A stretch of DNA of 64,000 nt from Sphingomonas sp. Leaf22 (lineage in GTDB: Bacteria > Pseudomonadota > Alphaproteobacteria > Sphingomonadales > Sphingomonadaceae): NCBI RefSeq assembly GCF_001421715.1, contig NZ_LMKP01000044.1:172603-236602 (forward strand), read 5' to 3'. The translations under genes were made by a program, and so were the position numbers. Below are positions 1 to 8,008 of this stretch, one piece after another. A model generated the notes under the pieces. It was given only the letters and a program-made list of their open reading frames with translations. It made no database searches and was not told the DNA's origin. Position 1 is the first letter of the stretch, and each line of letters begins with the position of its first letter.

Positions 1-580
1 GCCATTCTTGATCGCAGCCGCGACGCAGATCGACGCACCTGGACGGGGTGCCGGCGGCGGCCCGTGTGAACGCGTCCGGTAGCGCCAAACCCGGCGCGCG
101 ATCGCCAGCGAAAACCGGTCAGCGAACGCCTGAAAACGTCCATATCGTGTGCGTTTTCGAAGGTGGTTTAGTAGGCAGGGGGGAGGCGGGAAACTTCTTA
201 CCTGTCGAACAGTCGTGCAATTTCAATGGCTTGGGACGTTACAAAGACGCTTATCCCATCGTTACTGATAATAGACTTAGTTTCGAATATTTTGGTTTGA
301 GAATATCGTGTTTTTACAGTGGGATAAGTGTTTTCGCTGGGGGCATGTAGGAAGCGATAACGCCGAGCGTGTTACATCGAAAATGCCGGATTTCCGCCGT
401 TTCTTAGATCATCAAACCGGGGGATAAAGGAGATAAGACTTTTCCCGACCCCCCTCCCAAGCCGTGTTGTCGGCAGGAGGTTCGTCCTCGGCCAGCGGCG
501 GTAGCGCACAGCAGAAGGGCCGGAGCGCGCATCCGCGTTCCGACCCTTTTCTGTACTCCGTCCGCCCGTCGGGGCAAAGC
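1..580. other. No confident gene; lower-GC non-coding stretch
   Basis: I see no convincing coding region here. The short open frames lack family resemblance and a good ribosome binding site. Bases 160-430 are clearly more AT-rich than the rest of the window and hold three copies of GGGATAA (one inverted, near 251, then 321 and 421). This looks like the regulatory or replication/partition side of a mobile element rather than chromosomal coding sequence. Confidence 0.5.
250..328. repeat. Inverted repeat CTTATCCCA / TGGGATAAG
   Basis: Nine-base arms at 250-258 and 320-328 are exact reverse complements, 61 bases apart, and a third GGGATAA lies at 421-427. The spacing is too wide for a simple hairpin. 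Protein-binding sites such as iterons, a partition site or recombination directionality sites are possible, but nothing here decides among them. Confidence 0.4.
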
Positions 581-1399
581 TCAGTCGGTGTCGGTGAAGA
601 CCCAGCAGTGGATGCCGCCGCCGGTCAGACGGCTGTTGACGGTCTTCGCCCCGATGTAGCGCGGGTCGCTTGCCCGCAGCGCCCGGCCCAGCTGGGTGTC
701 GAGCTTTAACGCGATACCCGCTCGCTTGAACTCTTCTGCGAGCGCCGTGCGGTTGATGGCCAGCAGGCCGCCGGTCCGGCTGTGGTTGAAGACGACGCCG
801 CGTCGCTTCAGTTCGGCAATGCCTGCCCAGAAAGGGGCAACCGCATCAGAGGGATGCGGGGCATCGAAGCCCAGATCATCCATCGCCGGCGGGGCCATGC
901 CGATGTCGCGGCAGAGATCGCCGATCATCGCATGGATGACACGGCGTTCGGTGCGGTTGCGGGTGTGCTGCAACCTCGCGGTCAGCCGCAGCACCTGGTT
1001 CTGGATCGCGATGCGCGACTGGATCGGCATCGCGGCCGGTCGTTGGGCAGCGCCGTGGAAGTGATTGAACAACACCCGGAATGCACGGCGCTGATACGAG
1101 ACGATGAGTTCGCGCTTGAGAGGATCGCGAACCCGATCAGGATGAAGCGTCACAAGCCACCCGTGGAACTGTTCGAGTTGGAGTGTGACCGCCTCTTGTT
1201 CACCGCCTGCAGAAGGTATGTGCGTTACAAACATACCCTGCCGGATGGCGGGGTGTCGGTTGATACGTTGATACTGCCCATTCCAGTCGAGGCCGAGGGC
1301 CGCAACGATCGGTTTCATAACAACGAAAATGTCGGCGTCTCGCTGGATTGTCGCGATCTGCTGCGTGTCGAATGGCACGAGCTCTAGTCGGGTTGCCAT
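581..1399 (-). CDS. P22-type antirepressor N-terminal domain protein
   Basis: A 272-residue protein whose first ~120 residues resemble the phage P22 antirepressor N-terminal domain (P22_AR_N): a beta-rich start, then FVVMKPIVAALGLDW, then a segment around VTLQLEQFHGWLVTL. The C-terminal half is Arg-rich and ends in a compact domain of no family I recognise. P22 Ant inactivates a phage repressor; relatives occur widely on prophages, plasmids and integrative elements. The start is supported by AGGAGA about 7 bases upstream. The gene is followed by low-GC sequence with no phage structural genes, so I read it as an element-borne regulator. The exact target is unknown. Confidence 0.7.
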   Translation of the reverse strand: MATRLELVPFDTQQIATIQRDADIFVVMKPIVAALGLDWNGQYQRINRHPAIRQGMFVTHIPSAGGEQEAVTLQLEQFHGWLVTLHPDRVRDPLKRELIVSYQRRAFRVLFNHFHGAAQRPAAMPIQSRIAIQNQVLRLTARLQHTRNRTERRVIHAMIGDLCRDIGMAPPAMDDLGFDAPHPSDAVAPFWAGIAELKRRGVVFNHSRTGGLLAINRTALAEEFKRAGIALKLDTQLGRALRASDPRYIGAKTVNSRLTGGGIHCWVFTDTD

Positions 1400-1422
1400 G
1401 GCCTATCTCCTATGAGCTAGCG

Positions 1423-1689
1423 TCAACCGCGACGGCCGTGGGAAAAGGTCATGTTGTCGAGCATGGTACCCAATCGATCGCTGAGGACCAGCATCAGCGC
1501 TGACAAGTTGTGGCAGGTGATTTCCGGCGTCTCGGTTGCACGTTCGATACGGCCATCAAACGCCAGCTCTGCAACACCTGCTAGCGCGTCGCGTACCAGC
1601 GTTAGGTTCATGAACTCGTTTTCGGTGATGGCGTAATGCCCTTCCTCGACAACGGAACGCCGGGTATTCTGTGAAGTAGCCTGGGCCAT
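1423..1689 (-). CDS. Small hypothetical protein, 88 aa
   Basis: I do not recognise a family. The protein is acidic and mostly predicted helical in the middle (NEFMNLTLVRDALAGVAELAF), followed by a second helix around LSALMLVLSDRLGTMLDNM. AAGGAAA precedes the ATG at good spacing. It lies between the antirepressor-like gene and the divergent RHH pair; only 80 bases separate its start from the RHH start, and that gap holds the 17-bp palindrome, so one regulator may control both directions. Such small proteins are common accessory genes on alphaproteobacterial mobile elements. Confidence 0.55.
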   Translation of the reverse strand: MAQATSQNTRRSVVEEGHYAITENEFMNLTLVRDALAGVAELAFDGRIERATETPEITCHNLSALMLVLSDRLGTMLDNMTFSHGRRG

Positions 1690-1750
1690 GGGTGATTTCC
1701 TTGGTTCGGGTCAGGCCCAGCGCAGGGTGGCAGCCTTGCGCTGGGCTGCA

Positions 1751-1767
1751 TTTGTGATAATCACAAA
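1751..1767. promoter_or_regulatory. Perfect 17-bp palindromic operator
   Basis: TTTGTGAT-A-ATCACAAA is a perfect inverted repeat with a one-base centre. It ends two bases before the ATG of the downstream RHH gene and lies in the 80-base divergent intergenic region. That position suits an autorepressor site that also blocks ribosome access or transcription. The nearest encoded candidate binder is the RHH protein beginning at 1770. Confidence 0.7.
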
Positions 1768-1769
1768 AT

Positions 1770-1964
1770 ATGTCGAACGCAATATCTGATAATCAAAAAA
1801 GGCGCGTAGGGCGACCGGCGACAGGAAGCGATCCCATGGTTGGGGTTCGACTTCCTCCAGCGATTACAGCTCGGTTGGACGCTTGGGCTGATGATCGGCA
1901 TGAAAGTCGAGCCGCTGCGATCCGGTTGATGATTGTCGAACGTCTAGATGCAGACGGATACTAA
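1770..1964 (+). CDS. Ribbon-helix-helix (CopG/Arc-like) regulator
   Basis: A 64-residue protein with a basic RRVGRPATGSD leader, a beta-strand segment MVGVRLPP and two helices (ITARLDAWADDRHESRAAAIRLMIVERL), the usual RHH layout. RHH dimers insert the strand into the major groove at palindromic sites. The start codon sits directly after a perfect palindrome, with no clear Shine-Dalgarno sequence between, so translation may be leaderless or weak and autorepressed. Its end overlaps the next RHH gene by 17 bases, so they are co-transcribed. A role as a plasmid or relaxosome accessory regulator fits the relaxase 1.4 kb downstream, but this is inference. Confidence 0.7.
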   Translation: MSNAISDNQKRRVGRPATGSDPMVGVRLPPAITARLDAWADDRHESRAAAIRLMIVERLDADGY

Positions 1965-2130
1965 ACGGCCACGAGGCCGCCCCCGTGTCGGTTCGATAGC
2001 TGTGTCCGTCCGCGTCCCACCGGAGGAACTAGCTGTGCTTGACCAGTGGATTGCGGAACAGCCCGACCGGCTATCTCGACCAGAAGCGTTGCGCCGGCTT
2101 GCGAAGTTGGCGATCGCGTCTGAGCAATAA
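1948..2130 (+). CDS. Second ribbon-helix-helix regulator
   Basis: A 60-residue protein with a basic RPRGRPRVGS leader, the strand IAVSVRVPP and two short helices ending LRRLAKLAI. It shares the GRP leader with the RHH protein just upstream, so the two look like paralogues from a tandem duplication. The ATG lies inside the upstream gene, a 17-base overlap that suggests translational coupling. They could form a heterodimer or read different sites around the relaxase operon; the sequence does not say which. Confidence 0.65.
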   Translation: MQTDTKRPRGRPRVGSIAVSVRVPPEELAVLDQWIAEQPDRLSRPEALRRLAKLAIASEQ

Positions 2131-2477
2131 GCAGCAGCTGGCAGCAATTCCGGACGGCAGTCCGGGCGGCAGTCCGGGCGGTTGCCCGTTGAAAGCCCCG
2201 GCCATCTTCCGAACAATCGACAAGCAACCGAACGCCCTGCCACGACGATTGTAGGGAGTCAGGAAGCACAGATCACGCTGCGTTCAGCTGTGATAAGTGG
2301 CTGTTTTTGCACAGTTACGACCGGTTACTAACGCGGCAGGCAGCTGCGTACGTATGCTAACAACGGATTGTTGGATACTTTTCAGCGCCGTCGATCCACT
2401 TGCGTATCGCTCATTTCTGTCGATCCTGACCGTCGTGACCCCCGGCGGACGGGCGGCAGCAATCACAGGACGAACCA
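2131..2477. other. Non-coding region upstream of relaxase operon; possible oriT
   Basis: No credible gene. It contains a tandem 12-base repeat (GGCAGTCCGGGC, twice, 2156-2179), a GATCAC...GTGATAAG inverted pair near 2270-2296 resembling half of the 1751 palindrome, and an AT-richer stretch near 2300-2400. In MobF systems oriT usually lies just upstream of the accessory RHH and relaxase genes, so this is the best oriT candidate in the window. I cannot identify a nic site. Confidence 0.35.
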
Positions 2478-2711
2478 GTGCGAACGACCCTTTGCGCCCC
2501 CGAGGCAGCCACGGACGCGGCTTGCCCCTGCCCCAACGAAGTGGTCGTGCGGGACATCGATCGCGTTATGGCGGATCACCTCAGCGTGCTGGATGCGTGG
2601 ATGGGTGCGCTGTGGCGCGTCTGCGATCGGGCTGAGTATGAGGGTGCCCTGCCCCCGCCGCGTCATCCGACGACCGGAGATCCGGCCACGGCAGACAGGG
2701 AGGACACATGA
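2478..2711 (+). CDS. Small hypothetical protein, translationally coupled
   Basis: A 77-residue protein starting at GTG with AGGA about 7 bases upstream; its stop overlaps the next ATG in an ATGA junction. It has an N-terminal Cys-containing segment (TDAACPCP) and a helical middle (VMADHLSVLDAWMGALWRVCDRAEYEG). I recognise no family. Coupling to the relaxase-associated membrane protein suggests a transfer-accessory role. The GTG start and small size leave real doubt. Confidence 0.5.
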   Translation: MRTTLCAPEAATDAACPCPNEVVVRDIDRVMADHLSVLDAWMGALWRVCDRAEYEGALPPPRHPTTGDPATADREDT

Positions 2712-3382
2712 GTTTCGGACGTAAGGCGCTCGGCAAATCGATCTCGTTCGCGCCGGGTCGCTATGCGATGCTGCAGGACGAAGCGGCTCAGGAAGGCATA
2801 CCGTTCAGCGCGCTGGTCGAGCGGTATCTGGCGATGGCCATGGAACCGCGTCCTGATTCCGACGACGCTCTGCAGTCGTTGCCTGCACCGTCAGAGGCGA
2901 CAGTGCCGGCAGTACGCGTCGAGCCCGCGCCGCCGGCACCCGTCGAAGTGGCGCCCCGCCCGGTCCGCGTGCTGGAGGCGGAGCCCACCGTAGATGGCGG
3001 ACCGCCGCCGCGCCGTCGGCAACGCTACGCGTTCGATGGCTCGACGGGGCTCGGTATGCTGATCGGCTTTATCGCGGCGCTCGCCGTGCTGTTGCTGGTC
3101 CCCGGTGATGGCGTCGTTGCGGAGAAGATCGCACTGGCCGCGCTTGGGATGCGCGGTGACGGGTATGGCGCGGGCGTGATGTTGCTGAACCGGCACGCGG
3201 GCGAGGACGATATCACCCGCTACCTGTTCGCTACCGCCAACATTCCGGATAACCGCAAGCGGCTGTTCGCCTGTGCCAAGCGCGCCGGCAAGGGCAGCGA
3301 TTATCGCGAGCTTGAGCCGTGCCGGATCTACGTTCCCGGGCAGCGGCGCGAGCGCGAGTTGTTGCAGGGCATCGTTCGATGA
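2708..3382 (+). CDS. RHH-like protein with membrane segment, upstream of relaxase
   Basis: A 224-residue protein. Residues ~8-45 (strand KSISFAPGRY, then two helices ending in VERYLAMAME) have the shape of a ribbon-helix-helix domain. A Pro-rich linker (~50-95) follows, then a basic patch and one hydrophobic helix (~115-135, GMLIGFIAALAVLLLV), then a C-terminal domain containing two Cys (FACAKRA, EPCRI). The relaxase starts 16 bases downstream. In R388-like MobF systems a small RHH protein (TrwA) assists relaxase and coupling protein; here the DNA-binding-like head appears tied to the membrane. That reading is my inference; no exact family is recognised. Confidence 0.55.
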   Translation: MSFGRKALGKSISFAPGRYAMLQDEAAQEGIPFSALVERYLAMAMEPRPDSDDALQSLPAPSEATVPAVRVEPAPPAPVEVAPRPVRVLEAEPTVDGGPPPRRRQRYAFDGSTGLGMLIGFIAALAVLLLVPGDGVVAEKIALAALGMRGDGYGAGVMLLNRHAGEDDITRYLFATANIPDNRKRLFACAKRAGKGSDYRELEPCRIYVPGQRRERELLQGIVR

Positions 3383-3398
3383 CGTCCGGGCGGCCGCC

Positions 3399-6275
3399 AT
3401 GCTGACCCCGGCGGTCGTCCGGTCCGCGTCCGGGGCGGCGAGCTACTATGCCGCCGATAACTACTACACCGATGGGCAGGCGACCGAGGCGAGTGTGTGG
3501 GTCGGCGAAGGGGCTGCGCAACTCGGGCTGACCGGAGAGGTTAGCCGTGAACCGTTCGAAGCGGTGTTGCGAGGCGAGCTTCCCAATGGTTCGACGATCC
3601 CGCCCGGGGCGAATGGCAACCATCGTGCTGGCATGGACTTCACCTTCTCCGCGCCAAAATCGATGTCGTTGCTAGCCTATGTTGGCGGTGACGCGCGGTT
3701 GCTGGCGGCGCACATGGCGTCCGTCCGCTCGACAGTCGGATGGATCGAGCGCAACCTTGCCGAGACGCGGGTGGCGAAGGACGGCGCACAGGAGACGGTG
3801 CGGTCGGGCAACCTGATCGTCGCACTGTTCCAGCACGATACGAGCCGGGCGTTGGATCCTCAGGCACATATCCACGCGATCATCGCCAACGCGACGCGGG
3901 GGCCGGACGGCAAGTGGCGGGCGGTTCTCAACGACGCGTTGTGGGAGGGCTATTCGACCGCCGCCTCGGTCTACAACGCGGACCTGCGGCAACGGGTTGA
4001 GGCGCTGGGCTATGCGACCGAGCGCGTTGCCAAGCATGGTCAGTTCGAGATTTCGGGCATCCCTCGCGAGGTGATCGAGCGGTTCTCCACCCGGTCCGCG
4101 GAAATCGACGCGGCGATGAAGGGTATGAAGCACCAGACACCGGAGGCGAGGTCGGCGGTGACGATTGGGACCCGGGCCGCCAAACCGGCTGAGATCGATC
4201 GGGCCGAGTTGCGCGGAGAGTGGGTAGCGCGGGCGGAGAAGACCGGCATCGATCTGCCGGCCATGGTGGCGGAAGCGAGCCGGATTGCGGCTCTCAGTCC
4301 GACGGCTTGGCGACGGTTGGTTGATGGTACGCGCGGTGTCGGTGCGCAGGGTCTCGCCCTAGCCGAACGGCTTGGCATTCGAGTGAAGGCGCCGGACCCG
4401 TTGGTGCCGGAGCGAACCGGGCGGTTGCACCCAACGGCATTTGCAGCGGCGCACGCGGTCGCTTCGGCCATCCGGCATTTGGCCGAGCGTGAGGCTGCCT
4501 TTCCAGCGCGGGAGGTGCTGAAGACGGCGCTCGATATGGGCGCGCCGATGGGTGCGGCTGCGGTCGAGACGCGGATGGCGACGTTGGTCGGTCGCGGATT
4601 GCTGATCGCGGGTGCCGACGGGCGGATGATGACGACCGCCGCTGCACTGGCGACGGAGCAGGCGATTGTCGACGGTGTGGTCGACGGCAAAGGTGCTGTG
4701 GCCCCTGTTCTGGAACAGGCCCAAGCGAAAGAGCGTGTTGCTGCGGCGGCGCGGGCGGACGGGCGGCGTTTGAACGCTGGGCAGATGAGCGCCGCCACCC
4801 GCATCCTATCAAGCACTGACAGGATCGTCGCGGTTCAGGGCGTGGCTGGCGCTGGCAAATCGTCGATGCTGAAGCCTGCGCTGGCGATCGTCGCCGAGGA
4901 AGGGCGCACCGTGCTCGGACTGGCGGTGCAGAACACGGTTGCACGGCGGCTTGGGCAGGACACTGGCATCGAGGCGCGGACCGTCGCCTCGTTCCTGCAC
5001 GAGCATGATGGGCGCGTTCGGACTGACCAGCATGAGCGGCGATCGGTCGCAGTTCTCCGGGGCTCGGTCCTCGTGATCGACGAAGCGTCGATGCTCGGCA
5101 ACGACGCAATGCGGCGGCTTGTCGACGTTGCCAATCGCTACGAGCTCGGAAGGCTCGTGCTGGTCGGGGATAGTCGTCAACTTGGCGCGGTCGAATGTGG
5201 GCGGCCGTTCAACATCGTCCAGCGTGTCGGCGACACAGCGTTCATGCCGACGAACCTGCGTGCCACGAACGACGAGATGCGCGCGATCCATGCCGCTGCG
5301 CAGGCCGGCAACGTCGGCGAGCTGATGGGGCTACTGAAGGCGGACACGATCGAAGCGCCGGGCGAAGGGGCCGAAACCGTCGCGCGGATGTGGATGGCGT
5401 TGCCTCCCGACGAACGCGGCCGCACCGGCATCTACACCTCCGGTCGCCAGTTGCGTGCCGACGTAAACAGCGAGGTTCAGCGGCTGCGAATAGCGAACGG
5501 CGAGCTGGGCCAAACGCCCGCCAGACTGTCAATCTACGATCCCGTTCACCTAAGCCGCGAGGAAGAGCGGATCGCGCACCATTACACCCCCGGTCGCATC
5601 GTGGAGTTTGCGAGGGACCTTCCGAGCCAGGGTATTGAGCGCGGGCTGGCGCTTGTCGTTCGATCGGGGCGCGGGGTCGTCACGTTGCAAAGGCGCAGCG
5701 GCGTCGAACAACGGTATCTGCCGGGCAAGCTTGCACCCAACCGCAGCGAGGACGCGGTGCGGGTGTTCGAGTTGCGCAAACTGACGCTGTTCGCCGGCGA
5801 CCAGTTGCGCTGGACCGGCACCGACCATTCCCGCGGTTTAGTCAACGCCGACACCGCCACGCTGCGCGAGGTCCGGCCGGACGCTCTACTGATCGAAACC
5901 AACAGGGGCGAACGGGTCGAGTTGGCGCCGAAGGATCCGATGCTGCGGCGGATCGATCTAGCCTATGCCACCAGTGCTCATGCCGCCCAGGGCGCTACAA
6001 GTGATCGGGGTATCATTGTTGCCGACAGCCGTGAGGGACGCTTAATTTCTACCAGCTTGATGCGGGTGTTGACGACCCGCGTGCGGGAGCATGTGACGTT
6101 GGTCGTGGACAATGCCGTGCGGTTAGAGCGAGTTGCGGGACGCCGGGATGGTGCGAAGACGGAAGCGTCGCTTGTTGGAGAAGCCACTGCAAAGAGCGCC
6201 CGCCTGCCAGAAAAGCAGATTGCGCTCGAAATGACCGGAAGGGAGCGGGAACGATCGATCGAACTCGAAATGTAG
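3399..6275 (+). CDS. MobF-family (TrwC/TraI) conjugative relaxase-helicase
   Basis: A 958-residue DNA relaxase plus helicase that would nick oriT, stay covalently bound to the 5' end and unwind the transferred strand. The N-terminal TrwC domain has a tyrosine cluster (SYYAADNYYTDG, ~13-24) and the three-histidine metal site (H146, then H157 and H159 in QAHIHAIIANA). The C-terminal half is a superfamily-I helicase with Walker A GVAGAGKS (~481-488) and Walker B VIDEAS (~559-564). I chose the ATG at 3399: it follows the upstream gene by 16 bases and gives the family N-terminus; the longer open frame upstream is an overlap artefact. No type IV secretion or coupling genes are in the window, so it may belong to a mobilisable element or one cut by the window edge. 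Confidence 0.9.
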   Translation: MLTPAVVRSASGAASYYAADNYYTDGQATEASVWVGEGAAQLGLTGEVSREPFEAVLRGELPNGSTIPPGANGNHRAGMDFTFSAPKSMSLLAYVGGDARLLAAHMASVRSTVGWIERNLAETRVAKDGAQETVRSGNLIVALFQHDTSRALDPQAHIHAIIANATRGPDGKWRAVLNDALWEGYSTAASVYNADLRQRVEALGYATERVAKHGQFEISGIPREVIERFSTRSAEIDAAMKGMKHQTPEARSAVTIGTRAAKPAEIDRAELRGEWVARAEKTGIDLPAMVAEASRIAALSPTAWRRLVDGTRGVGAQGLALAERLGIRVKAPDPLVPERTGRLHPTAFAAAHAVASAIRHLAEREAAFPAREVLKTALDMGAPMGAAAVETRMATLVGRGLLIAGADGRMMTTAAALATEQAIVDGVVDGKGAVAPVLEQAQAKERVAAAARADGRRLNAGQMSAATRILSSTDRIVAVQGVAGAGKSSMLKPALAIVAEEGRTVLGLAVQNTVARRLGQDTGIEARTVASFLHEHDGRVRTDQHERRSVAVLRGSVLVIDEASMLGNDAMRRLVDVANRYELGRLVLVGDSRQLGAVECGRPFNIVQRVGDTAFMPTNLRATNDEMRAIHAAAQAGNVGELMGLLKADTIEAPGEGAETVARMWMALPPDERGRTGIYTSGRQLRADVNSEVQRLRIANGELGQTPARLSIYDPVHLSREEERIAHHYTPGRIVEFARDLPSQGIERGLALVVRSGRGVVTLQRRSGVEQRYLPGKLAPNRSEDAVRVFELRKLTLFAGDQLRWTGTDHSRGLVNADTATLREVRPDALLIETNRGERVELAPKDPMLRRIDLAYATSAHAAQGATSDRGIIVADSREGRLISTSLMRVLTTRVREHVTLVVDNAVRLERVAGRRDGAKTEASLVGEATAKSARLPEKQIALEMTGRERERSIELEM

Positions 6276-6635
6276 CAAATAGTGGAGAGCGGTCTGATTG
6301 GTTTGGACATTGCCAAACTCGGCCAGCTCTTCGAGTATCGTGATGCAAAGCGGCAACAGCTGGCGGATACGGTCAGGATCGTCCCAGCCCGCTCCCCCCT
6401 TTTTGCCGCCATGGAAGAGGTTGTTGGCGGCGATATGATCTGCGCCAGCCTGCGAAGGCCGATACCGGCCTTCATCGGCAGCGACGGGATCCTTTCAGCC
6501 CGGCCGGGCCGGGGCACCGATATCGCGTGACACCAGCAAGTTCGCTTCCTTTAGTCCGGATTTGAAGCGCGAGAACCGGTAAAAGAAGTCATAGATGAGC
6601 GGGCGCAGATCATCGCCGACTTCTTCATAGTGCAC
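6264..6635 (-). pseudogene. Frameshifted helical protein gene (HEPN-like?)
   Basis: On the minus strand a GTG at 6635 opens a frame reading VHYEEVGDDLRPLIYDFFYR, then an FSRFKSGLKEANLLV segment, which stops after about 52 codons. Skipping one base of the AAA run near 6498 restores a long, protein-like frame (DEGRYRPSQAGADHIAANN and onward through LLPLCITILEELAEFGNVQ) that fades where it meets the 3' end of the relaxase gene. Two consecutive plausible frames broken at a short homopolymer point to one gene with a frameshift, real or from sequencing. The F-x-x-x-SRF-x-x-x-L pattern recalls helical HEPN-like proteins of defence islands, but I am not sure. Confidence 0.45.
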
Positions 6636-6707
6636 TGCAACTCACCGTACTGACTGTCTCCCGGATCACGTTGACGGGCGGCACGTCTGCGAGACAAGAT
6701 AGAAACT

Positions 6708-7988
6708 ATGATCCTTCTCGACGAAACCGCCGCGCTCTCGGGCATCCGCGCGCTGCTCGCCGATGCGACCCACGCTAGGCTGGCGGTAGCCTTCTGGGGA
6801 AAGGGTGCGATCGAACGGCTGGGTCTCGACCGGCCGGGGCTCACCGCCGAGATCCTCTGCAATCTGGAATCCGGCGCCTGCAATCCCAAAGAGCTGCGCC
6901 GCCTTTACGACAATCCGAGGATCACGCTGCGCTCCCATCCCGCCCTGCATGCCAAAGTGTGGTGGACGGCGGGCGGCGCGGTGCTCGGATCTTCCAATGC
7001 GTCGGCGAACGGGCTGGCGGTCGAAGGCGACGCCGCTGGCGGATGGCACGAGGCCAATGTCGAGATCAGCGAAGCGGGCGTGCTCACTGATATCGACCGT
7101 TGGTTTACGCGGCTGTCGGATGCCGGCTATGCGGTCGGACCTGAGGATATCGATCGGGCGGCGGAGCTGTGGAATGCGCGCGTGCGGATCGCGCCCACCG
7201 GCCGCCGTCTTGCCCATACGCTGTTCGAAGCATGGCGGGCATCGCCGTCACACACCGTTTGGAAAAAACTGCATGTGGCGTTCTGCCGAGACGGTCTTAC
7301 CTCCGGGGATGAAGCATGGCTGGCGCAGGAGGTCCCGGATGGGCGGCGCACCTCTGGCATCTCGGCCTACGAGGGTTGGAACGCCGCACTGTCGCCCGGT
7401 GATCTGGTGATCGATTTTGGCGTCAGCGGCCAGACATCGGACTTTGGCGGACTTTGGCAGGTTCTGCCTAAATCGCCCAAGGGGCGGCTGGTGGTCGAGG
7501 TGCGGCAGCTGGCGCTGCGCAGCCTCGGAAGGTTCGTGCTGACGGCGGAAGAGAATGCCGCGCTGTCCAGTGTTACGGCGGTTGTGCTCGCGAGGGCGGA
7601 GGACGGGCGCAATGCGCTGGTGAGTTTCGGCGAGGCGATGGCACTGATCGATGCCGGCCGGGCACCGGAGCGGCCGGCGGCACCGGACCCGCGCACGTTC
7701 GACCGGGCGATGCAGGCGATCTACGACGAGGCGGCGAGCTTCGGCTATCAGCCGACCCGATTCCGCCAGATGCTCGCCGAGCATGGCGGCGTCGAGACGG
7801 CGCGGCGGCTGATCAGAGGTTCGGCCACCAGTGGGTTCGATACGCTATGGGAGCATCAGCGGCTCGATCTCTCCGTAGAGGCACTGGTGACAGATTCAAA
7901 GTGGCGCGCATTGTTCTCAGACGAGGAAGCGAATATGGCCTCCAGGCGGCTGAAACAGTATGGCTATACGCCCGCCACGAAAGGCTGA
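6708..7988 (+). CDS. Phospholipase D-like (HKD) domain protein
   Basis: A 426-residue protein with one HKD-type motif: H-x-K in LHAKVWW (~82-88), followed by GSSNASANG, the usual GSxN element of the PLD superfamily. The N-terminal ~140 residues form this nuclease-like domain, and the C-terminal ~280 residues match nothing I recognise. PLD nucleases normally need two HKD motifs, so a dimer is likely. Single-HKD proteins occur in restriction and antiphage loci. It converges on the methyltransferase operon, ending 20 bases from its last gene, so it probably belongs to the same island. Its cellular target is unknown. Confidence 0.65.
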   Translation: MILLDETAALSGIRALLADATHARLAVAFWGKGAIERLGLDRPGLTAEILCNLESGACNPKELRRLYDNPRITLRSHPALHAKVWWTAGGAVLGSSNASANGLAVEGDAAGGWHEANVEISEAGVLTDIDRWFTRLSDAGYAVGPEDIDRAAELWNARVRIAPTGRRLAHTLFEAWRASPSHTVWKKLHVAFCRDGLTSGDEAWLAQEVPDGRRTSGISAYEGWNAALSPGDLVIDFGVSGQTSDFGGLWQVLPKSPKGRLVVEVRQLALRSLGRFVLTAEENAALSSVTAVVLARAEDGRNALVSFGEAMALIDAGRAPERPAAPDPRTFDRAMQAIYDEAASFGYQPTRFRQMLAEHGGVETARRLIRGSATSGFDTLWEHQRLDLSVEALVTDSKWRALFSDEEANMASRRLKQYGYTPATKG

Positions 7989-8008
7989 GCGACGGCTGTC
8001 GGTTTGCC

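Noticed and set aside
2156..2179. Tandem 12-base repeat as a CRISPR-like array
   Set aside because: Only two adjoining units with no spacers and no cas genes in the window.
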